This document shows, piece after piece, positions 8,148-17,557 of a stretch of DNA of 64,000 nucleotides. Location of the stretch: the NCBI GenBank assembly GCA_027592025.1, contig JAQCIQ010000005.1, positions 1 to 64,000 of the forward strand, given 5' to 3'. Below the pieces are notes generated by a model. The model was not told the origin of the DNA and made no database searches. It saw only the letters and a list, made by a program, of their open reading frames with translations. This DNA is from Bacteroidota bacterium. Its GTDB lineage: Bacteria > Bacteroidota > Bacteroidia > Flavobacteriales > Flavobacteriaceae. Position 1 is the stretch's first letter; each line of letters begins with the position of its first letter. A program made the position numbers and the translations under genes.

Positions 8148-8869
8148 ATCATTTTTACTGATTTCAAATCATAATATCTTGGCTGACTATCTTGAGTCAG
8201 CTCCAATTGACCGATTTCATTGACATCGGTTATAAGCGCATTAAACAACTGCCCCTCAGGGGTTTGGAATTTTGAGGAAACGCCAAATCGGTAAAGCATT
8301 TTTAAGTAATCCGATTTGATCGGGCCAAAAGGCTGATCTTCTATTGCATCCAGACGCTGTTCCAAGGCAAGCCTCAATTGCTCCAAAAGCTGATCCTTAC
8401 TTATGATTTTTCCACTCCCCAAAGCAAGGGAAGTAGCCTGAGGCAAATGATCGAAATCTGTCTGATTGACATTGATTCCTATTCCAATGACACTATTTTT
8501 CCAGACTTGGCCAGTAACAATATTTTCGACTAATACACCACCCAATTTCTTATCATCAGACATGATGTCATTGGGCCATTTAACTGATAATCCCGAGGAT
8601 TTCCAAAAGCTGAGTCCTTCTACAATGCCCAAGCAAACAGCCATGTTCAGTTTGAATTGATCCGACAAAGGCATTCGTTCGATATTTTTCAATATTGAAA
8701 AGGTCAAATTTTTAGAAGGCTCGGATTCCCAGATGCTGTCTCGCTGACCCCGTCCTTTGGTTTGAGTTTGAGTCACAACCACAGTGAAATCGTCACAAGA
8801 CTGAGTTTTACACAATTCCTTCAGATAGTCGTTTGTAGAAGCGATTGAGTCGAGTTTAATTAGAGTCAT
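8141..8869 (-). CDS. birA: Biotin--[acetyl-CoA-carboxylase] ligase
   Basis: 242 aa, catalytic and C-terminal domains only. There is no N-terminal helix-turn-helix, so this is a monofunctional ligase and not a repressor. It activates biotin with ATP and attaches it to the biotin carrier of acetyl-CoA carboxylase. Visible motifs are TQTKGRGQRDSIWES (adenylate-binding loop, near residues 34-48), SVKWPNDIMSDDKKLGGVLVE and GIGINVNQTDF. Convergent with the SRPBCC gene, divergent from rsfS. Confidence 0.94.
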   Translation of the reverse strand: MTLIKLDSIASTNDYLKELCKTQSCDDFTVVVTQTQTKGRGQRDSIWESEPSKNLTFSILKNIERMPLSDQFKLNMAVCLGIVEGLSFWKSSGLSVKWPNDIMSDDKKLGGVLVENIVTGQVWKNSVIGIGINVNQTDFDHLPQATSLALGSGKIISKDQLLEQLRLALEQRLDAIEDQPFGPIKSDYLKMLYRFGVSSKFQTPEGQLFNALITDVNEIGQLELTQDSQPRYYDLKSVKMIY

Positions 8870-8933
8870 GGGTGTGCAGTATTTATTAAGGTTTTCTTAT
8901 GATTTTTACGGTGTTAAAGAACCAAAAAAGTGA

Positions 8934-8941
8934 TACATTTG
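8934..8941 (+). promoter_or_regulatory. -7 promoter box of the rsfS-ftsH operon
   Basis: TACATTTG, an exact TAnnTTTG match 19 bases upstream of the rsfS ATG. It would drive the five-gene run rsfS-ftsH-cdsA-psd-ACBP. Confidence 0.55.
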
Positions 8942-8960
8942 TGCAAAGTAAATCATTTAA

Positions 8961-9332
8961 ATGACGCAGACCAATCAGAGCGCCGACTTGTTATTATCTC
9001 ATATCATACACGGTATAGAAGAACTCAAAGGACAAGAAGCTTTATTACTGGATTTAAGAAAGATAGAAAATACGGTTTGCGATTATTTCGTGATATGTGA
9101 AGGTACCTCTAACACACAAGTTGGTGCTATTGTTAATTCAATTCGCAAACAGGTCAGTAAGGCCATTCAAGACAAGCCAATTCATGTTGAAGGTATGGGA
9201 AATTCGGAATGGGTTCTAATGGACTACGGTAACGTTATGGTTCATGTTTTTCAGAAACACATTCGAGAATATTACGATATTGAAGGCCTTTGGGGTGATG
9301 CAGTCACTACTGAACTAACTTTTAAAAATTAA
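8961..9332 (+). CDS. rsfS: Ribosomal silencing factor
   Basis: 123 aa, the standard RsfS/DUF143 size. It binds ribosomal protein uL14 and blocks subunit joining in stationary phase. Signature residues include CDYFVICEGTSNTQVGAI near residue 40, the GMGNSEWVLMDYGNVMVHVF block, and the C-terminal LWGDA. First gene of the operon, with ftsH 8 bases downstream. Confidence 0.95.
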   Translation: MTQTNQSADLLLSHIIHGIEELKGQEALLLDLRKIENTVCDYFVICEGTSNTQVGAIVNSIRKQVSKAIQDKPIHVEGMGNSEWVLMDYGNVMVHVFQKHIREYYDIEGLWGDAVTTELTFKN

Positions 9333-9340
9333 TCAAATTA

Positions 9341-11302
9341 ATGAATAGCGATAAAAAACCTGTTGCCAAGAAGCCTAGATTTAGCCCTTATTGGATTTAT
9401 GCCATTGCCATAACTCTAATGATTGTATTTAATATTTTTTCAGGCGGAATAGGCGGTTCCAAAGGTGTTCCAGCTACACCCAACCAATTTTTCGAATTCC
9501 TGAGTGATGGTGATGTTGAAAAACTTGAAATCATCAGGAACACGCACATGGCAAAGGTCTATTTGACTGAAGCTGCCAAGGCCAAAGAAATTCATAAAGA
9601 GTCCCTAACGTCTCATCTTTTTCCAGGATCAAGCGGGCCGAATTATGAGTTTGAATTTGGTGATTTGCAAAATTTCGAGAACCAAACCAACCAAATCATC
9701 GCAGAAAAAAAATTAGAACTCACCCCTAAATTTGCCACCGAATCGAACGTCTGGGGTGAGTTGTTGGTGTCCTTTTTACCTTTTATCCTACTTATTGGTG
9801 TTTGGATTTTTATCATGCGACGCATGTCAGGAGGCGGTGGCGGTGGTGCTGGCGGTCAAATTTTTAATATTGGAAAATCCAGAGCTAAATTATTTGACGA
9901 AAACACCGATGTCAAAACAACTTTCAAAGATGTTGCTGGACTAGAAGGTGCCAAAGAAGAGGTGCAAGAAATTGTTGATTTTCTTAAAAACCCAGGTAAA
10001 TATACAGCCTTAGGTGGTAAAATTCCCAAGGGAGCCCTGCTTGTTGGCCCTCCTGGCACAGGGAAAACACTATTGGCCAAAGCAGTAGCTGGTGAGGCAA
10101 AGGTCCCGTTCTTTTCGCTCTCGGGGTCAGACTTTGTCGAAATGTTTGTTGGAGTTGGTGCATCTCGGGTTAGAGATTTATTCAAACAAGCTAAAGACAA
10201 ATCTCCAGCCATTATATTCATCGATGAAATTGACGCCATCGGTCGTGCCCGTGGAAAAAACAATTTCTCGGGTTCAAACGACGAAAGAGAAAATACATTG
10301 AATCAATTATTGACTGAAATGGATGGTTTTGGCACCAACACCAACGTTATTGTCGTTGCTGCTACCAACAGAGCCGACGTGCTTGATACTGCCTTGATGA
10401 GAGCAGGACGATTTGATCGTCAAATTTATGTTGACCTTCCAGACATTAGAGAGAGAAAAGAAATTTTTGAGGTCCATCTTAGACCGCTGAAAATTGATAA
10501 AGAATTGGATGTTGATTTTCTATCCAAACAAACCCCAGGATTTTCGGGTGCAGATATTGCCAATGTGTGCAATGAAGCCGCCCTTGTTGCAGCAAGAAAA
10601 GGCCATAAAAAAGTAATAAAGCAAGACTTTCTTGATGCCGTTGACCGAATTGTTGGAGGTCTTGAAAAGAAAAATAAGATTGTCACTCCCTCCGAAAAGA
10701 AAGCAGTCGCTTATCACGAAGCAGGCCACGCAGTGGTGAGTTGGATGCTTGAACACGCTGCTCCATTAGTCAAGGTAACCATTGTACCTCGCGGACGCTC
10801 GTTGGGAGCGGCCTGGTATTTACCTGAAGAACGTCTTATCGTCAGGCCTAGTCAAATGTTGGACGAAATGTGCGCTACCCTTGGAGGAAGAGCTGCTGAG
10901 AAAGTAATTTTTAACGAAATTTCTACAGGCGCCCTGAGTGATCTAGAAAAAGTGACCAAACAAGCTAGAGCGATGGTCACTGTGTATGGATTGAATGACA
11001 AAGTTGGAAATTTGACCTATTATGATTCTTCCGGTCAGTCAGAATATGGGTTTACCAAGCCCTACAGCGAGCAAACAGCAGAGCTGATCGACAACGAAAT
11101 TTCCAACATGATTGAAACCCAATACCAGCGTGCCATTAAAATATTGGAAGAAAATAAAGAAAAACTAATTCTCTTGGCAGAAGAACTCCTTGAAAAAGAG
11201 GTGATTTTTAAAGATAATTTAGAATCTATTTTTGGCGAAAGACCATTTCAAGTGGAGCCCCCTATCGAACAAGCCAAAAAAGAAATTACCGAGGAGGAAT
11301 AA
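9341..11302 (+). CDS. ftsH: ATP-dependent zinc metalloprotease FtsH
   Basis: 653 aa membrane AAA protease. Two transmembrane helices (about residues 17-33 and 140-158) flank a periplasmic domain. A Gly-rich linker follows, then the AAA domain: Walker A GPPGTGKT near 232, Walker [12 protein letters not shown], and the second region of homology [19 protein letters not shown]. The peptidase domain has the zinc motif HEAGH near 458. It degrades misfolded membrane proteins and, in several bacteria, controls LPS enzymes. Followed after 10 bases by cdsA, tying it to lipid genes. Confidence 0.97.
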   Translation: MNSDKKPVAKKPRFSPYWIYAIAITLMIVFNIFSGGIGGSKGVPATPNQFFEFLSDGDVEKLEIIRNTHMAKVYLTEAAKAKEIHKESLTSHLFPGSSGPNYEFEFGDLQNFENQTNQIIAEKKLELTPKFATESNVWGELLVSFLPFILLIGVWIFIMRRMSGGGGGGAGGQIFNIGKSRAKLFDENTDVKTTFKDVAGLEGAKEEVQEIVDFLKNPGKYTALGGKIPKGALLVGPPGTGKTLLAKAVAGEAKVPFFSLSGSDFVEMFVGVGASRVRDLFKQAKDKSPAIIFIDEIDAIGRARGKNNFSGSNDERENTLNQLLTEMDGFGTNTNVIVVAATNRADVLDTALMRAGRFDRQIYVDLPDIRERKEIFEVHLRPLKIDKELDVDFLSKQTPGFSGADIANVCNEAALVAARKGHKKVIKQDFLDAVDRIVGGLEKKNKIVTPSEKKAVAYHEAGHAVVSWMLEHAAPLVKVTIVPRGRSLGAAWYLPEERLIVRPSQMLDEMCATLGGRAAEKVIFNEISTGALSDLEKVTKQARAMVTVYGLNDKVGNLTYYDSSGQSEYGFTKPYSEQTAELIDNEISNMIETQYQRAIKILEENKEKLILLAEELLEKEVIFKDNLESIFGERPFQVEPPIEQAKKEITEEE

Positions 11303-11312
11303 CTGAAGCACC

Positions 11313-12119
11313 ATGCAACAATTGGCACAAAGAGTAGTTTTTGGATTGTTGTATGTGATGTTGGTAATAGGTTCGGTGCAATTCGACTTTACCTTTGTAC
11401 TTCTCATAGCTTCTCTTGGGGTTATTTTAATTACTGAGTTTGCTCGAATTGTGCAGATAAAACTCATTTGGCCTCTCACCTATTTTCTTGTTGCTCTTAT
11501 CGGCTTATATTTTGTTGACTATCAAGAAGGATGGAGTGATTACCGAATCTTGTTGAACGGTATAGTAGGCACCGCAATTTTGTCTCATTTATTTCTACTC
11601 CACAAATTGTATTCTGGCAAGCCCTACACCTTACTCAATTTTCACGGCATTTTTTATGTCGTTCACGGAATACTGAGTTTGTTGATATTGAGCATTGTTA
11701 AAGGCCAATTTGACACCAATTTAATTTTGTCTTTTTTTGTATTCATATGGGTCTGCGATAGTGGGGCATATGCGGCCGGAAACCTCGTTAAGGGAAGAAA
11801 ATTAATGCCCTCAGTATCTCCCAAAAAAACAATTTCTGGATTTTTGGGCGGTGTAATTTTAGCAGGGATTACAGGCTGGTTAGTCAGTTGTTACTCACCT
11901 TTTCTCAATTCCCTACAATGGATTATATTTAGTACCTCAATTGCAGTTGTCGCCTCTGTTGGCGATTTGATTGAATCCAAGTTCAAAAGATTGGCTGGGT
12001 TGAAAGACAGCGGGAAAATCATGCCAGGCCATGGTGGAGTTTACGATAGACTAGATGGTGTTATATTTGCAGCTCCTTGGGCATATATAATTTTTAAAAT
12101 CGTGAGTTATGTTTCATAA
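11313..12119 (+). CDS. cdsA: Phosphatidate cytidylyltransferase
   Basis: 268 aa multi-spanning membrane enzyme that makes CDP-diacylglycerol from phosphatidate and CTP, the branch point of phospholipid synthesis. The CDS signature is near the C terminus (GDLIESKFKRLAGLKDSG followed by IMPGHGGVYDRLDG), and SVSPKKTISGFLGG occurs upstream. Its stop lies inside the next gene, psd, with an 11-base overlap that implies translational coupling. Confidence 0.95.
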   Translation: MQQLAQRVVFGLLYVMLVIGSVQFDFTFVLLIASLGVILITEFARIVQIKLIWPLTYFLVALIGLYFVDYQEGWSDYRILLNGIVGTAILSHLFLLHKLYSGKPYTLLNFHGIFYVVHGILSLLILSIVKGQFDTNLILSFFVFIWVCDSGAYAAGNLVKGRKLMPSVSPKKTISGFLGGVILAGITGWLVSCYSPFLNSLQWIIFSTSIAVVASVGDLIESKFKRLAGLKDSGKIMPGHGGVYDRLDGVIFAAPWAYIIFKIVSYVS

Positions 12120-12771
12120 AGAAGGATACAAGATTATTACAGTAGCAATGATTACTGCAATAGCCGCGGTAGTCGCAATGGATTTCTATATCTTAGACGG
12201 GCTCACGAAGGTAACATCTCAACTGGGGGTCCTCATTTTTTTAGTTCTTATTCTCCAGTTTTTCAGAAACCCTAAAAGAGAAATAACTTGGGATGTGAAA
12301 AAAGTGTTTTCTCCTGTCGATGGCAAAGTGGTTGTAATAGAAACCGTTTATGAAGATGAATTCTTCAAAGCGGACAGAAAACAAATTAGTATTTTTATGT
12401 CTCCGATAAACGTGCACGTCACGCGATATCCAGTGAGTGGAGAAATCATTTACAGTAAATATCATCCAGGTAAGTATTTAGTGGCTTGGCATCCCAAATC
12501 AAGTACATTGAACGAGCGCACAACTGTTGTTGTAAAGTCTCCCAAATTCGGACCAGTCTTGTTCAGACAAATAGCGGGGGCTCTCGCCCGCCGCATTGTC
12601 AACTACGCTAAAATTGGGGAAGTTGGGCAGCAAGGTAGCGATAGTGGTTTTATTAAGTTTGGCTCGCGCGTTGATGTCTTTTTACCCTTAGACGCCATTA
12701 TTACCGTAAAACCCAATCAAAAGGTCATTGGTGCAAAAACAGTAATTGCTGAATACAATGAAACCGAATAA
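12109..12771 (+). CDS. psd: Phosphatidylserine decarboxylase family protein
   Basis: 220 aa, the short Psd type found in many bacteria. It converts phosphatidylserine to phosphatidylethanolamine. The N terminus has two hydrophobic segments. SPVDGKVV marks the start of the catalytic part, INVHVTRYPVSGEI carries the conserved His, and FGSRVDVFLP holds the Gly-Ser at which these proenzymes cleave themselves to form the pyruvoyl group (near residue 184). Overlaps cdsA by 11 bases and the ACBP gene by 14. Confidence 0.93.
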   Translation: MFHKEGYKIITVAMITAIAAVVAMDFYILDGLTKVTSQLGVLIFLVLILQFFRNPKREITWDVKKVFSPVDGKVVVIETVYEDEFFKADRKQISIFMSPINVHVTRYPVSGEIIYSKYHPGKYLVAWHPKSSTLNERTTVVVKSPKFGPVLFRQIAGALARRIVNYAKIGEVGQQGSDSGFIKFGSRVDVFLPLDAIITVKPNQKVIGAKTVIAEYNETE

Positions 12772-13033
12772 AAATATAGATCAAGAATTTCTTGAGGCTG
12801 TTGAACGGGTCAATCGTCATGTAGAACCATTTCCTGCTGATTTTTTATTGAGACTTTATGCCTTTTACAAACGAGCGACTAACAATGACAGCAGCCCTAA
12901 CAGCAGAAATAATCTTATCAACGCCTTTAAAACCAATGCCTTGTTTCAAGCCAGAGATGTAGACACCAATGTAGCTAAGGCGAATTACGTGGAATTGGTT
13001 AATGCCTATTTCAAACCGAAAGTCCAAAAATAA
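12758..13033 (+). CDS. Acyl-CoA-binding protein (ACBP) family
   Basis: 91 aa from the ATG at 12758; an in-frame start four codons earlier is less likely. It has the ACBP four-helix pattern: FLEAVERVNRHVEPFPADFLLRLYAFYKRAT, where LYAFYKRAT is the hallmark acyl-CoA contact helix, and a C-terminal NYVELVNAYF helix. The middle (NNDSSPNSRNNLINAFKTNALFQARD) departs from the eukaryotic consensus. ACBPs buffer and carry long-chain acyl-CoA in the cytoplasm. Its position at the end of a cdsA-psd operon supports a lipid role. Ends one base before the convergent valS stop. Confidence 0.8.
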   Translation: MKPNKNIDQEFLEAVERVNRHVEPFPADFLLRLYAFYKRATNNDSSPNSRNNLINAFKTNALFQARDVDTNVAKANYVELVNAYFKPKVQK

Positions 13034-13034
13034 A

Positions 13035-15668
13035 CTATATTTCGAGAGATTCGATTCGATTTTGGAGCATTTCAATCTTCTCCAAGGCGTCCTTTTCTTT
13101 TTGTTTTTCAATTGCAACAACTGATTCTGGAGCATTCCCAACAAAACGTTCATTGCTCAATTTGCCTTGAACCGCCTTGAGAAATCCTTTGGTGTATTTT
13201 AACTCCTCTTTGAGTTGGATTAACTCTCCCTCTGTATCAACAGGACCACTAACAGGTACAAAATATTCCGTACTGCCAATCCTAAAGGACAAAGCACCGT
13301 CCTCCTTCTGATTAACCGTTTTCATCTCTGATAGATTAGTCAATTTTTTGATCACACCCACTAGCTCCGCACTAAAGTCCATATTCCCATAAACCAAAAC
13401 CTGGATTTGCTCTTTAAAAGGGATTTGTTGTGATTTTCTCAGAGCGCGCAATTGACCCACGACCTCCTTCACCGACTCGAATTGAGCAATAAAGTTTGGG
13501 TCAAATCCATTACTTTTTGGCCAATCCGCAACAACAAGGGCTTCATGGTTTTGACGAATGGCATTTTGTTGCCATATTTCTTCGGTCAAAAAAGGCATGA
13601 ATGGATGCAATATTTTCAGATTTTGCTCAAATAAAACAATGATCCTATCGTAAGTTGTGCAATCAATTGGTTGACCATATTCAGGCTTAATAGCCTCTAA
13701 CAACCATGAACAGAAATCATCCCAAATCAGTTTGTAGGTAGTCATCAACGCATCACTCAACCGGTATTTGTCAAAATGGTCGTCAATTTCGGCTATTGCC
13801 TGATCAAATTTATGAGTGTACCACTCCAACGCCAATTCATTCTCTTTAGGTTGGTTCGTGTCTGAAACCTCCCAGCCCTTTACCAAACGAAATGCGTTCC
13901 AAATTTTATTGGCAAATCCCTTGCCTTGTTGGCACAGTGCATCATCAAACAATAAATCATTTCCTGCAGCCGCACTGAGCAACAAGCCTACTCTAACTCC
14001 ATCGGCTCCAAAGTCTTCAATTAATTGTAAAGCATCAGGCGAGTTACCCAAAGATTTACTCATTTTACGACGTTGTTTGTCCCTTACTAGTCCAGTGAAA
14101 TAGACATTTGAAAACGGTTTCTGTTCAGAGAATTTATAGCCAGCCATGATCATTCGAGCCACCCAGAAAAATAGAATGTCTGGTCCCGTGACCAAATCAT
14201 TGGTTGGGTAATAATATTTAAACTCCTCGTTTTCTGGATGATTAATTCCATCAAAAACACTCATAGGCCATAGCCAAGAGGAGAACCAAGTATCCAAAAC
14301 ATCGGCATCTTGGCGCAAATCCTCAATGCGCAAATCTACTTTACCCGAAATGGTTCGCGCCATATCTAAGGCTTCCGTTTTGGAAGTCGCCACTACGAAA
14401 TCATTATTTCCCTCACCATAATAATAGGCTGGAATTTGTTGTCCCCACCACAATTGTCGTGAAATATTCCAGTCTCGGATGTTACTCATCCAGTGGCGGT
14501 AGGTATTCTCAAATTTTTTCGGAAAGAAATTGATGGCATCAGAACTTAATACGGCCTCAATGGCTGGCTCTGCCAAATCTTCCATTTTCAAAAACCATTG
14601 GTCAGACAATCGGGGTTCGATAATGGCCTTGGTTCTTTCACTTGTACCTACTTTATGGGTAATCAATTCTGTTTTGACTAACACTCCAATCTGCTCCAAT
14701 TCCTTTGCCATAGCCTTGCGTGCCACTGCACGGTCTTGACCCTCGTAATGAAGACCTAATTGATTCAGCGTTCCGTCTGGATTGAGAATGTCAATAACCT
14801 CAAGATTGTGTTTCTCTCCTAAAATTTTATCATTCATGTCATGGGCTGGAGTCACTTTCAAGCAACCCGTGCCAAATTCAATATCGACATAGTCATCCGA
14901 AATGATTGGCACTCTTCTTCCGCAAACTGGCACTATTGCATATTTTCCAACTAAAGACTTGTAGCGCTCGTCATTGGGATTGACGCAAATTGCAGTATCA
15001 CCTAAAATGGTTTCAGGTCTTGTAGTTGCAATGGTAACCGTTCCAGAACCATCCTCAAGTTCGTAACTCAAATAATAAAGTAAATCCTGTTTTTCTTCAT
15101 AAATCACTTCCTCATCAGAGAGAGTCGTTTGGGCTTCAGGATCCCAATTGACCATGCGAAAACCGCGATATATCTTACCTTCACGGTAGAGATCGACGAA
15201 AGTTTTAATTACAGCGGCATTCATGTCCTCATCCATGGTAAACTTGGTTCGTTCCCAATCACAAGAACATCCTAACTTTTTGAGCTGTTCAAGAATGACT
15301 CCACCATATTCGTGTGTCCAATTCCAAGCATGACCTATGAATTTTTCACGGGACAGGTCCTTTTTTTCAATTCCAGATTCCTTGAGTTTGGCAACAACTT
15401 TAGCCTCAGTAGCAATACTTGCGTGATCAGTTCCAGGCACCCAACAAGCATTAAAGCCCAATAAACGGGCGCGACGGATTAATATGTCTTGAATGGTATT
15501 ATTTAGCATGTGACCCATATGCAGTATCCCAGTGACATTGGGAGGGGGAATCACAATGGTATAGGCTGGACGGCTATCGGGCTTGGAGTAGAAATAGCCA
15601 TTATCCATCCAGTAGGAATACCATTTGTGTTCAATCTCTGAAGGATCATACTTAGAGGAAATAGCCAT
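13035..15668 (-). CDS. valS: Valyl-tRNA synthetase
   Basis: 877 aa class I synthetase. It has HMGH at residues 50-53 (PPPNVTGILHMGH), the editing domain, KMSKSLGN near 535, the anticodon-binding helical domain, and a C-terminal coiled-coil arm (ELKYTKGFLKAVQGKLSNERFVG onward), which is typical of ValS. Start chosen as the ATG giving MAISSKYDPSEIEHKWY, because a promoter box lies 24 bases upstream inside the longer frame. Divergent from the DUF1573 gene. Confidence 0.97.
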   Translation of the reverse strand: MAISSKYDPSEIEHKWYSYWMDNGYFYSKPDSRPAYTIVIPPPNVTGILHMGHMLNNTIQDILIRRARLLGFNACWVPGTDHASIATEAKVVAKLKESGIEKKDLSREKFIGHAWNWTHEYGGVILEQLKKLGCSCDWERTKFTMDEDMNAAVIKTFVDLYREGKIYRGFRMVNWDPEAQTTLSDEEVIYEEKQDLLYYLSYELEDGSGTVTIATTRPETILGDTAICVNPNDERYKSLVGKYAIVPVCGRRVPIISDDYVDIEFGTGCLKVTPAHDMNDKILGEKHNLEVIDILNPDGTLNQLGLHYEGQDRAVARKAMAKELEQIGVLVKTELITHKVGTSERTKAIIEPRLSDQWFLKMEDLAEPAIEAVLSSDAINFFPKKFENTYRHWMSNIRDWNISRQLWWGQQIPAYYYGEGNNDFVVATSKTEALDMARTISGKVDLRIEDLRQDADVLDTWFSSWLWPMSVFDGINHPENEEFKYYYPTNDLVTGPDILFFWVARMIMAGYKFSEQKPFSNVYFTGLVRDKQRRKMSKSLGNSPDALQLIEDFGADGVRVGLLLSAAAGNDLLFDDALCQQGKGFANKIWNAFRLVKGWEVSDTNQPKENELALEWYTHKFDQAIAEIDDHFDKYRLSDALMTTYKLIWDDFCSWLLEAIKPEYGQPIDCTTYDRIIVLFEQNLKILHPFMPFLTEEIWQQNAIRQNHEALVVADWPKSNGFDPNFIAQFESVKEVVGQLRALRKSQQIPFKEQIQVLVYGNMDFSAELVGVIKKLTNLSEMKTVNQKEDGALSFRIGSTEYFVPVSGPVDTEGELIQLKEELKYTKGFLKAVQGKLSNERFVGNAPESVVAIEKQKEKDALEKIEMLQNRIESLEI

Positions 15669-15692
15669 TATACTGTCTTGTTTTAAAAAAAG

Positions 15693-15700
15693 CAAAATTA
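15693..15700 (-). promoter_or_regulatory. -7 promoter box of valS
   Basis: CAAAATTA on the plus strand reads TAATTTTG on the minus strand, an exact TAnnTTTG match 24 bases before the valS ATG. It overlaps the longer in-frame extension, which favours the start at 15668. Confidence 0.5.
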
Positions 15701-15779
15701 GGCAATATTTCAGCGCTGAAAAAAATAAAGCCCTACAGAAAACAAAATTCAGTTAGGCATAGAAATTGATAAAAATTTA

Positions 15780-15787
15780 TACCTTTG
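15780..15787 (+). promoter_or_regulatory. -7 promoter box of the DUF1573 gene
   Basis: TACCTTTG, an exact TAnnTTTG match 22 bases upstream of the ATG at 15810. Confidence 0.55.
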
Positions 15788-15809
15788 CTAGATTATTAAA
15801 ATTTAACCT

Positions 15810-16244
15810 ATGAAAAATATTTTTACACTCTTAATCTTGGCTAGTTTCGGATTGAATTCTATGGCACAAGAAGGCCAAGCTCAGATTACTTTCAAAACCG
15901 AAACCATTGACTATGGCACTGTCGATAAGGCTTCAAATGGTGTAAGAGTCTTTGAATTTACCAATACTGGTAATTCCCCTCTAGTCATTACAGACGTTAA
16001 GTCTTCATGTGGTTGTACTATTCCAAAAAAACCAGAAAAACCCATTCAGCCTGGAGAAAGTGGGGTAATTGAAGTTAAGTATGACACCAACCGAGTGGCA
16101 CCTTTTCGTAAAACCATTACGGTGACCTCGAACGCTGATCGTCCAACGGTAGCCTTGAAAATTAAAGGTGATGTTGTGGATCCATCCGCTGTAGATAACA
16201 ACATGATGCAAAAGAAAACAAGCAGTGTTATTGAGAACCAATAA
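15810..16244 (+). CDS. DUF1573 secreted protein
   Basis: 144 aa with an N-terminal signal peptide (through MAQ at residue 20). The rest is one DUF1573 Ig-like domain: KTETIDYGTVDKASNGVRVFEF, TNTGNSPLVITDVKSSCGCT with the conserved Cys-Gly-Cys, and GVIEVKYDTNRVAPFRKTI. These domains are abundant in Bacteroidota; the function is unknown. Monocistronic, with its own promoter box and a strong terminator; divergent from valS. Confidence 0.9.
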   Translation: MKNIFTLLILASFGLNSMAQEGQAQITFKTETIDYGTVDKASNGVRVFEFTNTGNSPLVITDVKSSCGCTIPKKPEKPIQPGESGVIEVKYDTNRVAPFRKTITVTSNADRPTVALKIKGDVVDPSAVDNNMMQKKTSSVIENQ

Positions 16245-16269
16245 TCAGACACCAAATTGCTGATTTTAT

Positions 16270-16298
16270 AAAAGCGCATTTGTAATGCGCTTTTTTTT
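16270..16298 (+). terminator. Rho-independent terminator after the DUF1573 gene
   Basis: Stem AAAAGCGCATT / AATGCGCTTTT with a 3-base loop and an eight-base T run. Confidence 0.92.
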
Positions 16299-16363
16299 GT
16301 GCATGTCAAATCTATGGGGCTTTCATTCAATTAAATTTTGCAATTTTGTGAAAAATATAACGC

Positions 16364-17557
16364 ATGCCATCTATTTCTCTTAAAGGACAATCAATGCCCG
16401 AATCTCCGATTCGAAAACTTGTTCCTTTTGCTAATGAAGCAAAGAAAAAAGGGAAGCATGTCTATCACCTCAACATTGGACAACCAGACATCAAAACACC
16501 AGAAGTAGCCTTAAATGCGGTAAAAAACTTCAATTTGAAAGTGTTGGCGTACAGCCAATCTGAAGGAACGGAAGAATACCGCACAAAACTCGCCAACTAT
16601 TATAAAGGTCAATATGTAGAAGTTAGTCACAGCGATATTATCGTCACTACGGGAGGAAGTGAAGCCTTACTTTTTGCTTTTGGAAGCATCATGGATCCAG
16701 GAGATGAGGTTATTATTCCAGAACCGTTTTACGCCAATTACAGCGGTTTTACTACAGCCTCAGGAGCAACTATTGTTCCGATTGTTTCTAGGATTGAAGA
16801 CAATTTTGCCTTACCACCCATTGCAGATTTTGAAAAACTTATTACTCCAAAAACAAAAGCCATACTCATCTGTAATCCTGGAAATCCGACTGGATACCTC
16901 TACAGCAAAGACGAACTCAAACAATTGTCCGAATTGGTCCGAAAACACGATTTGTTTTTGATTGCTGATGAGGTTTATCGCGAATTTTGTTATGACGGTG
17001 CCGAGCACTTTTCAGTCATGTCTGACGACACCTTACACGAACACGCCATAATGATTGATTCTGTTTCGAAACGCTACAGCATGTGTGGTGCGCGAGTTGG
17101 ATGTTTGGTATCAAAGAATAAATCTGTTATCAGCACTGCCCTTAAATTTGCACAAGCAAGACTTTCTCCGCCAACTTTTGCCCAGATTGCTAGTGAAGCC
17201 GCTCTTGAAACTCCTGCCGAATATTTTTCGGAAGTTATTGAAGAATACGTTTTACGCAGAGACATTTTAGTGAAAGGCTTGGAGAACATTCCTGGCGTCA
17301 AAGTAGCCAAGCCAAAAGGTGCCTTCTATTGCGTTGTTGAATTGCCAGTCGCGGATACCGACCACTTTGCTCAGTGGTTGCTCTCCGATTTTGACCTCAA
17401 TGGAGAAACAGTGATGGTTGCGCCAGCAGCAGGATTTTATGTCACTCCTGGTTTAGGGAAAAATCAGGTTCGTATGGCGTACGTCCTTAACTGCGATGAA
17501 CTCAAAAAGTGCATCCAGATCTTAGATCAAGCCTTAAAAGTGTATGCATCTCTATGA
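16364..17557 (+). CDS. PLP-dependent aminotransferase (class I/II)
   Basis: 397 aa fold-type I aminotransferase. Features are LNIGQPDIKTPEVAL at the N terminus, the CNPGNPTG motif, ADEVYREFCYDG, and the PLP lysine in DSVSKRYSMCGARVG (Lys236). It resembles aspartate or aromatic aminotransferases; substrate specificity cannot be fixed. Its TGA stop overlaps the ATG of murB by 4 bases, an unexpected partnership between an aminotransferase and a cell-wall enzyme. A second, distinct aminotransferase lies at 52.2 kb. Confidence 0.88.
   Translation: MPSISLKGQSMPESPIRKLVPFANEAKKKGKHVYHLNIGQPDIKTPEVALNAVKNFNLKVLAYSQSEGTEEYRTKLANYYKGQYVEVSHSDIIVTTGGSEALLFAFGSIMDPGDEVIIPEPFYANYSGFTTASGATIVPIVSRIEDNFALPPIADFEKLITPKTKAILICNPGNPTGYLYSKDELKQLSELVRKHDLFLIADEVYREFCYDGAEHFSVMSDDTLHEHAIMIDSVSKRYSMCGARVGCLVSKNKSVISTALKFAQARLSPPTFAQIASEAALETPAEYFSEVIEEYVLRRDILVKGLENIPGVKVAKPKGAFYCVVELPVADTDHFAQWLLSDFDLNGETVMVAPAAGFYVTPGLGKNQVRMAYVLNCDELKKCIQILDQALKVYASL

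Noticed and set aside
9856-10263. Open frame antisense to ftsH
   Set aside because: It mirrors the conserved AAA domain codons of ftsH and has no promoter or domain. The same applies to the other antisense frames over valS, nqr and trk genes.
12746-12757. Four-codon upstream start of the ACBP gene
   Set aside because: The ATG at 12758 gives the better family N terminus, and the extension lies inside the psd coding end.
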